Below are positions 24,889 to 35,391 of a DNA stretch of 64,000 nt, one piece after another. A program made the position numbers and the translations under genes. Within the stretch, counting starts at the first letter, position 1. The number at the start of each line of letters is the position of its first letter. The stretch is from Faucicola mancuniensis (GTDB lineage: Bacteria; Pseudomonadota; Gammaproteobacteria; Pseudomonadales; Moraxellaceae). The stretch lies in contig NZ_CP171363.1 of the NCBI RefSeq assembly GCF_046523945.1, positions 2,232,001-2,296,000 of the forward strand. The letters run 5' to 3'. The notes under the pieces are model-generated. The model saw only the letters and a list, made by a program, of their open reading frames with translations, was not told the origin of the DNA and made no database searches.

Positions 24889-27800
24889 ATGAACACAACG
24901 AATATAGACCAAGACAACACAACCCAACAATCCAAACTACAGCCACCTGCGGTAACGCTTGCGTTAAATGGGCGACATCTGATAGAAGCGTCCGCAGGCA
25001 CAGGCAAAACATGGACTTTGACAGGTGTGGTGTTACGCTTGATAGTAGAAGGCGGTTATCCTTGCGAAAAAATCATCGCAACCACCTTTACCAGAAGTGC
25101 GTCCGCCGATATGCGACAACGCATTAACGAACGTTTGCAATCTTTTTATCAACTTTTGTTATTTATTCTTAATCCGCCTAATGATGATAAAAATAATGAT
25201 GAGAAGAAAGAATTTTTATTTAAAAATAGCCTAAGCAATTTTAATGCTAATGGATTAAATGATGAAGAAAAAAATCAACGTTTTGAGCGTTTTTTTGCTG
25301 AATTAAACAGCGAAATTTTAAAACATTCAAAAGCATTGCACGAGCAATATGAAGACAAGGTAAATTATGCTTTGCTTGAACATATTGTCAAACAAATGTT
25401 TCAAATTGAGCAAAAAGACCCAAAATTGGATTTTTTGTTGGCAAAACACCGCACCCAAACCGCATTAAACCAACTGGACAAACTGTTTGTCAGTACGCTT
25501 GATAGCTTGTGCCAAAAATGGCTTCGTGAGTTTAGTAGCGAAACGGGTTATTCGTCTGATGTGCAGATTAGTAATGATGTGAGCCATGTGGTTGGGGCGA
25601 TGGTGCATGACCAGTTGCGGGGTTTTATGGCGTTTATTTACAATCGTCATGCTGATGATACGGCGTTGTATCAGTTTATTTCGGCTAAGTTGAAGTTGGC
25701 TGATGATTTTGAAAAGGCGGTGGAGCGTGCGTTAAATTTTTATACTGCTCACATTGATATTGTGCCGTTGATGGATTTTGATTTAAAAAAATTGCCAACA
25801 CTTGCCCAACGTATCGCCGAATTTTATGATGATGAATTTGAAGTTTGGTTTGATGAAAGTTATCGTTTAAATGCTCAGATGAATAAAAGTTTGGTTTTAC
25901 ACAAAACATTTAATCTGATTAAAAATATACGACAAGATTTTAGCCAAACACATTTCCCCAATTGGTTTTTTGAAAAAAACAGCAAAGAAAATAAGTTATT
26001 AACCGAAATTGCCGAATTTTTTAGCAAAGGCAAAGGCTTTAAAAAAGACAGTGAAGTTTATCAACAAAGTTTGTCAAATTTTGCGATTATGCAAGATTTG
26101 TATCAAGTTTACCAGCTGCAACAACAAATGTTGGTTTATATAGACAATTTAAGCCAACATTTTACCCAGTTTATTGCCAATTATGTGCGTGAAAATTTGC
26201 CAAAAGTTTTGGACGCACAGGGTTTGACGACTTTTTCATTGCAACTTGCCAAACTTAACCAAGCCTTACAAGGCAGTCAAGGCGATGCATTGGCAAAATA
26301 TATCCGCCATGAATATCCGATTGCCCTGATTGACGAATCTCAAGACGTGAATACCGAGCAGGCGTTATTGATTGAGCGATTGTATCTTAACAATGATAAA
26401 AACAATGACAAACAATTGGACAAACAATCACAAAAAGGCTTTTTGTTGTTAGTGGGCGACCCAAAACAGGCGATTTATGGTTTTCGTGGTGGTGATGTCA
26501 AAAATTATACGATTTTAAAAAAGAAGTTTGGCAAAAACACTTATTATTTGACCGATAATTTTCGCTCATCGCAATCTTTGATTAGCAATCTAAATACTTG
26601 GTACGGTGTTGGCGAAAATGCGGTGATGGCAAGCGATACACCAACCAACACAGCCATGCCAAACCAACTGGGCGAAAATATTGAATATCAAAAAATCAAT
26701 GCCAACCGAGCCGACAGTTATCTGATAGACCCAACTCAAGATGATAAAACCTTGCCAACCGTATATCATTTGCGAGCCGATTATAAACAAGCGTTTATCA
26801 ATATGGAACAAGATGATGACAGTGATAACAACGATAGTGTCGTGTCCGAAAGCGATATGGTCGTGGCTCAAATTGCTTTATGGTTTGACAAAAATGATGA
26901 CAATCATCAATCGTTGGTATTTCGCAAAGAAATAGAAACAGATGAACAAAATGCTAAGCCAATATACGAAGATAAACCCTTACAATTATCTGATATTTGT
27001 ATTTTGGCAACTAAAAATAAATATCTTAATATCATTGAAAAACAGTTGAATAATCATGGCATTACTACTTTGCGGGGCGGTAGCCAAAGCGTGTTTAGCG
27101 ACAGTATGAGCCGTGATATGTTTGCCTTGATGAATTGTTTGTTAAATCCGTATCATCAGTCAAAATTGCGGACTTTGCTCTTATCCAATTTTTTTCAAAT
27201 GCGTTTGGAACATATCAATCAATTATTTGCCGAAAATGCACACGACAATGACAATCCACAGTTGTTGGACAGTATTCAACAGGCGATAATTGACGCAGGC
27301 GAGATGTGGCAAAAAGACAATCTTTTGGTGGCGGTGCAGTCGTTATTTAACAAAAAATTTGACATTAACGGACAAAATTTGACAATATGGCAACGCCTAG
27401 CCCAACACGAAGCAGGCGAGCGTTGGTTGGTTGATATGCGTCATCTATTTGATATTATTCATGATTTTTTAAGTGAAAATCAAAATGGGGCAGGTGAGTA
27501 CCAACTGTTTGACTGGTTTGCCGAGCAATTACAAACCGAGCCGACAGACGAACAATATCTGCAACACCGTTTGACCAGCGAAAATGGCGTTAAACTGATG
27601 ACCATTCACCAGTCCAAAGGTTTGGAATTTGAAGTGGTGTTTGTCGTGGGTTTGACGGACAATTTAATGACGTTAAAAGAGCCGTATTTGTACCTGTATA
27701 GCCAAAACAACGAGCATTTAAAAAACCGCCATTTGACTGCTTTGGCAAGTGATGGACAGTTTGATTTTAAACAAATGGAAACGGACAATAATTATGAAGA

Positions 27801-29226
27801 AAGATTGCGATTGTTGTATGTGGCTTTGACACGAGCCAAAGAGCAGGTGTATATCGTAACGGTTGGGCAAAAAGAATTTCGCAATAAAACATCGCCATTA
27901 AAACCGTTTGTAAGAATGGTTAAAAAAGACAAGCAATTTGTACAAGATATCAAAGATTTTGTGCTTGATGAACGTTTGGTAAATGCGGTCAAACTGATTG
28001 ACACGTCCGAACAAAATAGCCTAAGTAAAAAAATGGCTGAACTGCAACAAAACCCAAAATACCAAGTAAACTTTGAACAAACAACCGAAAATAATGATGA
28101 TTTAAAAAACAAACAAAAATTTATAAATGATTATAATCAACGTATTGCCAAAATTAACCAACTAAGCTATCAAGGGTGGGCGAGTACCAGTTTTACCAAT
28201 CTATTAAAATTGGCTCAAAATCAGCAAACCCATAACCAAGATGATACCATAGAAATAAAAGATGTTGATAATGTAGAAGAAAATATCATTCCGCCAGTTG
28301 CCAATATTGTGAACCCAAGCGATTTGCCAATGCGTTTTCGTTTTGAAAAAGGGACGAGTGCAGGGACGTTTTTGCATGGCGTGTTAGAAGATTTGGTGAA
28401 TGCCAATTTTAATGAAAAACGTGGGTTTGACGAGCATTTGTCTTTTGATGACCCTGATAATTTTGTGGCAAAACGCTGGGCGACTATCATTGACAAAGCC
28501 TTACGCAAAACGCAACTGCCAAAAAGTTATTATTCAACACAATCCGCCAGTGAATTTCAAGGCGAAAAAAATACTAAAAAAGATGAACCGTTTCAAACCG
28601 ATTATCTTCATCTTGCCAATTGGTTAAAAGATATCATGCTTACGCCATTACAAGCCCCAAGACAGCATGATGGCACGCCTTATGATAAGCCTTTACGCTT
28701 GATTGATATTGAGCAAAAACAAGCAGAAATGGGCTTTAATTTAAAGTTTAGTAAAAAAATATCTATCACCGAATTAAACAATCTGTTTGATAAATATGGT
28801 ATTACTTTAAATCTACAATCCACCCATCAAGAACAGCTTTGGGAGTATCTAAAAGGGGAGATTGACTTGGTTTACCAACATGATAATCGTTTTTATATTG
28901 TTGATTATAAAAGTAATTTTTTGGGAAATGACTTTGATGATTATCAGCATGATAACCTACACAAAGCCATGCAACATCATCATTACTTTTTGCAAGCCTG
29001 TATTTATCAAGTGGCGTTACACCGATTTTTAAAATTACGTCTGGTGGATTATGACATGGATACGCATTTGGTAGCGGTGGAGTATGCGTTTTTGCGTGGT
29101 ATGTCGCCTGAAATTGATAGAGTAGGGGTTGGCAGTTATGTTTTTGATATTAACAATGCTTTGGTAACAGAGCTGGACGAATTGTTTGGCAATACTTTTA
29201 ATCAAGCACATAATAAGGATAAATAA
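24889..29226 (+). CDS. recB: Exodeoxyribonuclease V beta subunit RecB
   Basis: RecB is the 3'-5' helicase and nuclease of RecBCD. Walker A (ASAGTGKT) is at residues 34-41 and motif II at DESQDVNTEQALL. Further motifs are LLVGDPKQAIYGFRG and the VKLMTIHQSKGLEF/LLYVALTRAKEQV motifs V-VI. The nuclease domain carries GEIDLVY ... YIVDYKSNFLG, with the catalytic Asp and Lys. About 1445 residues, longer than E. coli RecB (1180). I chose the ATG at 24889 rather than the TTG at 24853. Its stop overlaps the recD start (TAATG). Confidence 0.95.
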   Translation: MNTTNIDQDNTTQQSKLQPPAVTLALNGRHLIEASAGTGKTWTLTGVVLRLIVEGGYPCEKIIATTFTRSASADMRQRINERLQSFYQLLLFILNPPNDDKNNDEKKEFLFKNSLSNFNANGLNDEEKNQRFERFFAELNSEILKHSKALHEQYEDKVNYALLEHIVKQMFQIEQKDPKLDFLLAKHRTQTALNQLDKLFVSTLDSLCQKWLREFSSETGYSSDVQISNDVSHVVGAMVHDQLRGFMAFIYNRHADDTALYQFISAKLKLADDFEKAVERALNFYTAHIDIVPLMDFDLKKLPTLAQRIAEFYDDEFEVWFDESYRLNAQMNKSLVLHKTFNLIKNIRQDFSQTHFPNWFFEKNSKENKLLTEIAEFFSKGKGFKKDSEVYQQSLSNFAIMQDLYQVYQLQQQMLVYIDNLSQHFTQFIANYVRENLPKVLDAQGLTTFSLQLAKLNQALQGSQGDALAKYIRHEYPIALIDESQDVNTEQALLIERLYLNNDKNNDKQLDKQSQKGFLLLVGDPKQAIYGFRGGDVKNYTILKKKFGKNTYYLTDNFRSSQSLISNLNTWYGVGENAVMASDTPTNTAMPNQLGENIEYQKINANRADSYLIDPTQDDKTLPTVYHLRADYKQAFINMEQDDDSDNNDSVVSESDMVVAQIALWFDKNDDNHQSLVFRKEIETDEQNAKPIYEDKPLQLSDICILATKNKYLNIIEKQLNNHGITTLRGGSQSVFSDSMSRDMFALMNCLLNPYHQSKLRTLLLSNFFQMRLEHINQLFAENAHDNDNPQLLDSIQQAIIDAGEMWQKDNLLVAVQSLFNKKFDINGQNLTIWQRLAQHEAGERWLVDMRHLFDIIHDFLSENQNGAGEYQLFDWFAEQLQTEPTDEQYLQHRLTSENGVKLMTIHQSKGLEFEVVFVVGLTDNLMTLKEPYLYLYSQNNEHLKNRHLTALASDGQFDFKQMETDNNYEERLRLLYVALTRAKEQVYIVTVGQKEFRNKTSPLKPFVRMVKKDKQFVQDIKDFVLDERLVNAVKLIDTSEQNSLSKKMAELQQNPKYQVNFEQTTENNDDLKNKQKFINDYNQRIAKINQLSYQGWASTSFTNLLKLAQNQQTHNQDDTIEIKDVDNVEENIIPPVANIVNPSDLPMRFRFEKGTSAGTFLHGVLEDLVNANFNEKRGFDEHLSFDDPDNFVAKRWATIIDKALRKTQLPKSYYSTQSASEFQGEKNTKKDEPFQTDYLHLANWLKDIMLTPLQAPRQHDGTPYDKPLRLIDIEQKQAEMGFNLKFSKKISITELNNLFDKYGITLNLQSTHQEQLWEYLKGEIDLVYQHDNRFYIVDYKSNFLGNDFDDYQHDNLHKAMQHHHYFLQACIYQVALHRFLKLRLVDYDMDTHLVAVEYAFLRGMSPEIDRVGVGSYVFDINNALVTELDELFGNTFNQAHNKDK

Positions 29227-31088
29227 TGAACACACAAGCAAATGCAGAACAAACCACAACCGATTTAGAAAATATCAGCCAATTTGTTATGTTACGTCAA
29301 CAACAAGTTGCAGATATAAAACATTTAAATAAAAATAGCCTAAGCAATCAAATTCAATTTAATAAAATTAATACAAAAAGCAAAAAACCTAATTGTCAAG
29401 AAAAAAACGAATTTATCAAAGATTTGTTAAAAAATTTAGAAATTGCCTTAGAAGAAGGGCATACCATTTATAGTCAAAAAAATATTGATAAAAATCAGCT
29501 GAATAAACTACAACAATCAAACTGGCTAAGTATACTTGATGATTTGCAAGTAAACAATTTGATAAAAGTGAATAAACCAATTGTGGCGTATCATCATCAA
29601 AACGAATGGTTTTTTTGGTTGCAACGACAATGGTTTGCCGAAAAAAAACTGGCTGAACAGATTTTAACACTAGCCAAACAGCCACTTAACAATTTAGCAG
29701 ACAGTTTAACAATCACATATGAACCAAAAAATGACAAAAAAACCGCCAATACCTTGCAACAACAAGCGATTGAAAAAGCCTGTCAATTTGCGTTTAGCAT
29801 TATCACAGGCGGACCGGGAACGGGCAAAACTTTTACCGTTGCCAAACTGGTAACGCAACTACAACATGCTCACGACATCAAACGTAAACAACAGCCAAAT
29901 TTGCCACCGCTTGCCATTGCCTTGACCGCACCGACAGGCAAAGCCGCCCAACGTATGCAAGAGTCGTTAAACCAAAGCTTAGGCGACAACAGCCTTGACA
30001 ATGCCAAAACTTTGCACCGACTGCTTGGCATAGGGCAGGACAGCACACCACGCTACCATGCGAACAATCCTTTGCCTGATGATTTGGTGATTGTGGACGA
30101 AGCGTCTATGCTTGGGCTAGAGCTTGCCAGTCAGTTGGTTGATGCGATAAAACCGAATGGACGACTGGTGCTATTAGGCGATGCCAATCAGCTATCGGCG
30201 GTGGACGCTGGTGCGGTGTTGTCCGATTTGTGCCACGTGACAGCGTTACAGCCGTATCATACCGAGTTAAAAGAGTCAAAACGTTTTGACAAAAATTCTG
30301 CCGTTGGCAAAATCGCACTTGCCATTCAACAAGCAATCGCCGAGAGAATACCTGCCGAAATTCCAACCGATTTGTTAAAACCGGCTACGCCTGCCAATTT
30401 CTTAAAAGCCAACTTACTAACAAACAAAATTCCACTTTTTAAACCAAATAGCAAGGAAGTTTATCAAGTTTTGGCAAAACCTTATTTGCCCTTTTTTCAA
30501 TTTATCAAAGATTTAAAAAGCATTGAAAAAGTTGAAAAAATGACTATGTCGCTTGATGACAATCGCAAACACTTATTTGAGATTTTTAATCAATATCGGG
30601 TTTTGTGTGCAGGTCATCATGGCAAACTGGGAACGACCAGCATTAATCAACAAATTGGCAAACAATTAGCCGACTTTTTGGGTGGTATCAAAAAAGAACA
30701 AGGCTTTTTTTATCATGGATTGCCTATAATGATTATTAGCAATGATTATCATTTGGGATTGTTTAACGGTGATATCGGCATTTGTTTATTGATTAACGAT
30801 AAATTACAAGTTTGTTTTGAAAATAAAATCGTGCCTGTCAGTCGCTTAAGTTTATCCTTGTGTGAGCCAGCGTTTGCCATGACAATTCACAAATCGCAAG
30901 GCTCGGAATTTGGCTGTGTGGCGGTGTGTTTGGATAAAACGCATGAAAGATTGCTCAGCCAAGAATTAATTTATACGGCGGTTACTCGTAGTAAACAAGA
31001 TTTGATGATTGTCAGCGATAATGCGGTTTTAGAAAAAGCATTAAGCCAAAAAACGCTGAGAAATACAGGATTGATGTTGCAGTTTTGA
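29226..31088 (+). CDS. recD: Exodeoxyribonuclease V alpha subunit RecD
   Basis: RecD is the 5'-3' helicase of RecBCD. Walker A (GGPGTGKT) is at 195-202. Other motifs are APTGKAAQRMQES, VIVDEASMLG (Walker B) and LLGDANQLSAVDAG. The C-terminal motif VI region is AFAMTIHKSQGSEF ... LIYTAVTRSKQ. At 620 residues it is of normal length. The order recC-recB-recD with overlaps indicates one operon. The Lys/Asn-rich first 60 residues look poorly conserved. Confidence 0.95.
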   Translation: MNTQANAEQTTTDLENISQFVMLRQQQVADIKHLNKNSLSNQIQFNKINTKSKKPNCQEKNEFIKDLLKNLEIALEEGHTIYSQKNIDKNQLNKLQQSNWLSILDDLQVNNLIKVNKPIVAYHHQNEWFFWLQRQWFAEKKLAEQILTLAKQPLNNLADSLTITYEPKNDKKTANTLQQQAIEKACQFAFSIITGGPGTGKTFTVAKLVTQLQHAHDIKRKQQPNLPPLAIALTAPTGKAAQRMQESLNQSLGDNSLDNAKTLHRLLGIGQDSTPRYHANNPLPDDLVIVDEASMLGLELASQLVDAIKPNGRLVLLGDANQLSAVDAGAVLSDLCHVTALQPYHTELKESKRFDKNSAVGKIALAIQQAIAERIPAEIPTDLLKPATPANFLKANLLTNKIPLFKPNSKEVYQVLAKPYLPFFQFIKDLKSIEKVEKMTMSLDDNRKHLFEIFNQYRVLCAGHHGKLGTTSINQQIGKQLADFLGGIKKEQGFFYHGLPIMIISNDYHLGLFNGDIGICLLINDKLQVCFENKIVPVSRLSLSLCEPAFAMTIHKSQGSEFGCVAVCLDKTHERLLSQELIYTAVTRSKQDLMIVSDNAVLEKALSQKTLRNTGLMLQF

Positions 31089-31118
31089 TTTTTTGGGATA
31101 AAATTTAAAGAGTATTGT

Positions 31119-31964
31119 ATGAAAAGTTTTTTGATTATCATGTCGGTTTTTTTGATAAATTTACAAACAAGTGTTGCGATGAATAATGAAACAACGATGA
31201 TTGAGCCAATTACGCTCACAAATACAGAACAAAGATTGATTGATTCAAGCAAAGGCGATTATCAACTATTGTCATCAAACGCTATTCAGCAAATACAGCC
31301 CAATCAACCGATTATCCTAACGTTGGACGGCAATGCCTTATTTGCAACGGGTTATCGTGAACTTTTGTTAAACCAAGCCCAAAACCAAAATTTAGCCGAC
31401 AAACCGATACTTTGGGGATTGGGTTATCCAGATACCACGTTATTTAATGCTCGCCGATTGAATGATTATACGCCCACGGGCTCGGCACATTTGCATGAGC
31501 TGATTGAGCGACAATTGCCAAAACCGATGGATAAAAAAATCACCTTGGTAGGGCATTCGTTGGGTGGTTTGTTTGCGTTGCAAGCGTTGTCATTGTGTGT
31601 CAAAAATAATGATTGCCCTTATGAGCAGATATATATCGCCAGTCCTTCACTGTGGTGGCAAGATGAGCAGATTGTCAAAGAGCTTGATAATTGGTTATCT
31701 TTAGCAAAGAAAAACCCCAAAAATTTGCCAAAAATCACCTTAACGATTGGCGGATTAGAGCAAACGCCCAATCCACACGATGATGAAAAAAGACAAAATT
31801 TGTTAAAGCAACGCAAAATGTTAGACCATGCCAAATGGTTAAGCCAAAAACTCACGGCTTATCATATTCAACATGATTTTATTATTTTTGACAATTTACG
31901 TCATCATGAAACGGCAGATGCGACCTTAAAATTGGCAATTCAGCGTTATTTTGACAAGCCATAA
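31119..31964 (+). CDS. Exported alpha/beta hydrolase, IroE/BesA-like esterase
   Basis: This 281-residue hydrolase has a signal peptide (MKSFLIIMSVFLINLQTSVA). The nucleophile elbow is GHSLGG at about 147, with the family context ILTLDGNALF ... YIASPSLWWQDE. A likely catalytic His is in LRHHETADA near the end. The family includes periplasmic siderophore esterases such as IroE and BesA, which release iron by cutting trilactone siderophores. The location next to an AraC regulator and a siderophore receptor supports that role; the substrate is not shown by the sequence. It may be cotranscribed with recD, 30 bp upstream. Confidence 0.75.
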   Translation: MKSFLIIMSVFLINLQTSVAMNNETTMIEPITLTNTEQRLIDSSKGDYQLLSSNAIQQIQPNQPIILTLDGNALFATGYRELLLNQAQNQNLADKPILWGLGYPDTTLFNARRLNDYTPTGSAHLHELIERQLPKPMDKKITLVGHSLGGLFALQALSLCVKNNDCPYEQIYIASPSLWWQDEQIVKELDNWLSLAKKNPKNLPKITLTIGGLEQTPNPHDDEKRQNLLKQRKMLDHAKWLSQKLTAYHIQHDFIIFDNLRHHETADATLKLAIQRYFDKP

Positions 31965-31990
31965 ATTTTGACAAACATTTTTAACAAACA

Positions 31991-32947
31991 TTAAAGCCAA
32001 TCTTTGTGTTTGTGAATATATTTCGCTGGAGTGGTGTGGTAGTAGGCTTTAAATGCTTGGTTAAAATTGGCAACTTGAGAATAACCACAGCGATAAGCTA
32101 CTTCTTTGATTGGCAAATTGTCAATCAAAAGCCATTGGCTAGCCCGTTGCATATTTTTTTGGGTGAGCCATTGTTTACCTGTCATTTGAAAATGCGTTTT
32201 AAAATAACGTTGTAACCAGCGTTCAGAAATGGCAAAATGCTTTGCCAAATCACTCACTTTATGATGACCCAAATCCCAAGCGGTGTTTAACTGTTCTAGA
32301 GTGATTTTGGTAAAATTTTGTTGTTTTTTATCGTCATTTTTTTCTAAAACAAGGTTGTTTGCGTTTAAATTATTCAAATAATTTTGACTAAATTTCCCCC
32401 AAAGTCTATCCAATAACGCAAAAATTAACGCATCTTTATGAAACAATTGTGTTGATTGTGTGTTATGTTGTTGGCATAAATTGTGATAAATCGCCATCAA
32501 CTCGTCATCGCCTTGCCATTGATACACATTTGTTTTGTTAAAAAAATCTTGATGGGGTTTGTCCAAATGCGATAACCACGCTCTGATATTGCTGATGGTT
32601 ATTTTTTGCGTGCTTTGATTGGCAAACAAATAACGACAAAAAATATTTTCTTCTGCCACATTTACCAAACAACACACAGGGCAACTATCGGCTGATAGCT
32701 GATAATGGGTATTGCCAATGCTAAAATCCACCTTGCCTGACAGCACCACAACCAAAGACGTATAAGGCTGAACCAAGCGATGACTGGTTAGGTTTTGGCT
32801 AGGGGTTATCTCGCCTGCATGAAACATCATGCCCGTTACCGAGCGATAAAAAAATTGGTTTGTGGCGGTGTTTTTGGGTTGTAATTGTTCAATGATGTCA
32901 TCGCTGGGTAAGTTGGTAAAGGTTTGTAATGTGGCAGTCGTTTTCAT
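31991..32947 (-). CDS. AraC-family regulator of siderophore uptake
   Basis: About 318 residues. The C-terminal 90 residues are a double helix-turn-helix AraC domain (KVSDLAKHFAISERWLQRYF ... IKEVAYRCGYSQVANFNQAFKAYYHTTPAKYI). The N-terminal part (FSIGNTHYQLSADSCPVCCLVN) resembles the ligand-binding region of PchR-like regulators, which activate receptor genes with their siderophore. It is divergent from the TonB receptor with a Fur-box-like site between. The ATG at 32947 is preferred over the GTG at 32953. Confidence 0.85.
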   Translation of the reverse strand: MKTTATLQTFTNLPSDDIIEQLQPKNTATNQFFYRSVTGMMFHAGEITPSQNLTSHRLVQPYTSLVVVLSGKVDFSIGNTHYQLSADSCPVCCLVNVAEENIFCRYLFANQSTQKITISNIRAWLSHLDKPHQDFFNKTNVYQWQGDDELMAIYHNLCQQHNTQSTQLFHKDALIFALLDRLWGKFSQNYLNNLNANNLVLEKNDDKKQQNFTKITLEQLNTAWDLGHHKVSDLAKHFAISERWLQRYFKTHFQMTGKQWLTQKNMQRASQWLLIDNLPIKEVAYRCGYSQVANFNQAFKAYYHTTPAKYIHKHKDWL

Positions 32948-32971
32948 ATTCACTGTAAATTAAAATTTAAA

Positions 32972-32986
32972 TGATAACTATTATCA
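32972..32986. promoter_or_regulatory. Fur-box-like palindrome
   Basis: TGATAACTATTATCA is a perfect 6-3-6 palindrome embedded in AT-rich sequence, matching the core of the Fur consensus. It lies between the divergent AraC regulator and the receptor gene and could silence both under iron-replete conditions. Confidence 0.7.
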
Positions 32987-33122
32987 ATAAATTTTGTCGT
33001 TTTTTCAATACTTTTTTGAAAAAATGTAAGGCGAAAAATGTTTACAATAATCTTGCAATTTTTTACAGATGTGTAAGACATTTTTATTTTAAAACCAACC
33101 CATCACTTAACAGGAAAATGAC

Positions 33123-35306
33123 ATGAATTATTCATCAAAAAACGTGTTAAATCAGACTGTTTTATCAAAAGCCTTATTCAGTATTTTTTTGGGATTTGGC
33201 GTAGTGCAAGCGTCCGCCCAAACCAGTCAAAGCAACGATAATGACGTACCATCTACGACATTGGATACTATTTATCTAACTGCCAATCAGTTGTATTATG
33301 TAGACCCAAGCGAAGACAATGATTATTATAGTGCCAATGTCGCAACGGTTGGCACAAAAATCCCTGCCAGTTTGGAAAACATTCCGCAGTCGGTCAGTGT
33401 GATTACACAAAAGAAAATGGACGATTTAAACGTAGAAACCTTGGATAAACTGGCAAAACGTACCGCAGGATTGCGTGTTTTACAAAATGATGATGGTCGT
33501 TCTTCTATTTATGCACGTGGTTATGAGTATGACCAATTTAGTGTGGACGGCTTGCCAGCCCCAATGGCAAGTATCAATGGCACATTGCCAAATTTGGTGG
33601 CGTTTGACCGTGTGGAAGTGTTAAAAGGGGCTTCTGGCTTGTTTAATTCTTCCAGCGAAATGGGCGGTGTGGTGAATTTGGTGCGAAAACGTGGCAAGGC
33701 GGACGGAAAAAACACACTGCAAGCCAGCGTTTTTGACCCAAAAGGTTTTGACATTACGGCGGATATGCAAGGGGCTTTGTCAAATGATGACAGCGTTACA
33801 GGGCGAGCGATTGTTCAGCACAAACAACAAATCAGTGATGTGGTGGACAATGCGGGTGGTGATGAAAACACTAATACGACTTTTTACAGCAGTTTGGATA
33901 AAAAATTTGGTGAAAATGATGACCGTATCGGTGTCGGCTATTTGTACCAAAAACGCAATATCACGCCAAATAATGGCTTGCCAACAGCTCAAGGCTTGAC
34001 ATTGTTGGGTCTGCCAAATGATGATTTTTATGGGGCAAAGTGGAATGATTTTAACAACGAAAGTCATGATGTGTTTGTAGATAGTCTGTACCAATTGCCA
34101 TCAAAAGGTATCGTCAGTGCAGGTATTCGCTACAGCGACCGAAAAACGGATTATAATTATGCGTTTGCAGGTTCAGCATTGGATAACAATCGTCAGTTTA
34201 CGGCAACAGGGTTGGGGGCGGTTATCAAAGAAGATGCCTTGTCTGCGGATATTAATCTAAGCCAACCTTTTTTAACCAGAGGCGGACAAAGCGAATTTGT
34301 CGTTGGTGCGGATTATAAAGATTTTAATCGTCATACCAAACAGGCACGTTTTGCACACCGAGAACGCATGACGGTGCAAGGTTTAAACAACTTAACACAC
34401 ACCGACTATATCAACAGCCCACAATCACGCATAACTGATGAAAACAATACTTTAAAAGAAACCGCCCTGTATGCCAAACTTGGCTATAAAGTAAGCAAAC
34501 CTTTGACCGTGATTGTCGGTGGACGGTTAAACCATTATGATATAACTTCTAGAACTGTTAAGAATATCACCAGCACTAGCAATGCAACCAAAGACGACAA
34601 CAAAGCAATCGGCTATGGGGCAGTGGTGTATGAATTTAACCCAAATGTTAACGGTTATTTTAGCTATACCGAAGTATTTAAACCACAATATGCGACCAAT
34701 CGTCAAAATGAAATCTTAGACCCACGCAAAGGCGAACAATATGAAATGGGTGTCAAAGGTTTTTGGCAAGGTAATCAACATTTATCCGATATTACAGGGC
34801 GAGCCAGTATTTATCGTTTAAATGATGAAAACGCCGCCGCAACAACCGTAAACAATGACACAGTGGCATTGGGTGAACGCCAAATGCAAGGCTTTGAGTT
34901 AGAAGCCAACGGCACAGTGGGCAAGCATATCCAACTATCGGCAGGTTATGCGTATTTGGATTCAACCATCAAACAAAAAGGAAACGAAGACGGTATCTTT
35001 TTATTAATGCCAAAACACACGGCTAATTTGTGGGGAACTTATACCTATCAACTACAAAGACCGCTAACCATCGGATTAGGGGTGAATTATGTGGGTGAAT
35101 TTGAGTCCAGCCAAGGTGTCAAAGCCGATAACTACAGCACATGGGACGCAATGATTAGCTATCCATTTACGGACAAATTAAAAGGACAGTTAAATCTTTA
35201 CAATTTATTTGATGAAGATTATTATGCACGAGTTGGCGGTGCCAATACTTTTAATATCCCAGGTGATGGGCGAGAAGTCAAAGTCAGTTTGACTTATGAG
35301 TTTTAA
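33123..35306 (+). CDS. TonB-dependent siderophore receptor
   Basis: Outer-membrane receptor of 727 residues with a signal peptide ending near AQTSQS. The plug domain follows, with IPQSVSVITQKKMDD, then LRVLQNDDGRSSIYARGYEYDQFSVDG, then VEVLKGASGLFN and GGVVNLVRKR. The rest is a 22-strand barrel ending in VKVSLTYEF with the terminal aromatic. A TonB box may be STTLDTIYL near residue 45. The class resembles FhuE/FpvA-type ferric hydroxamate or pyoverdine receptors; the ligand cannot be read from sequence. AGGAAA precedes the start. It pairs with the divergent AraC regulator. Confidence 0.92.
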   Translation: MNYSSKNVLNQTVLSKALFSIFLGFGVVQASAQTSQSNDNDVPSTTLDTIYLTANQLYYVDPSEDNDYYSANVATVGTKIPASLENIPQSVSVITQKKMDDLNVETLDKLAKRTAGLRVLQNDDGRSSIYARGYEYDQFSVDGLPAPMASINGTLPNLVAFDRVEVLKGASGLFNSSSEMGGVVNLVRKRGKADGKNTLQASVFDPKGFDITADMQGALSNDDSVTGRAIVQHKQQISDVVDNAGGDENTNTTFYSSLDKKFGENDDRIGVGYLYQKRNITPNNGLPTAQGLTLLGLPNDDFYGAKWNDFNNESHDVFVDSLYQLPSKGIVSAGIRYSDRKTDYNYAFAGSALDNNRQFTATGLGAVIKEDALSADINLSQPFLTRGGQSEFVVGADYKDFNRHTKQARFAHRERMTVQGLNNLTHTDYINSPQSRITDENNTLKETALYAKLGYKVSKPLTVIVGGRLNHYDITSRTVKNITSTSNATKDDNKAIGYGAVVYEFNPNVNGYFSYTEVFKPQYATNRQNEILDPRKGEQYEMGVKGFWQGNQHLSDITGRASIYRLNDENAAATTVNNDTVALGERQMQGFELEANGTVGKHIQLSAGYAYLDSTIKQKGNEDGIFLLMPKHTANLWGTYTYQLQRPLTIGLGVNYVGEFESSQGVKADNYSTWDAMISYPFTDKLKGQLNLYNLFDEDYYARVGGANTFNIPGDGREVKVSLTYEF

Positions 35307-35343
35307 TAGATTTGGTTTTAAACAGCAAAGTTTTAAAAATAAC

Positions 35344-35374
35344 AAAAAAAGGCTTATTTATTAAGCCTTTTTTT
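35344..35374. terminator. Bidirectional terminator
   Basis: AAAAAAAGGCTTA and TAAGCCTTTTTTT flank a 5-base loop between the convergent receptor and hpt genes. Confidence 0.85.
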
Positions 35375-35391
35375 ACATTTATCAATCACGA

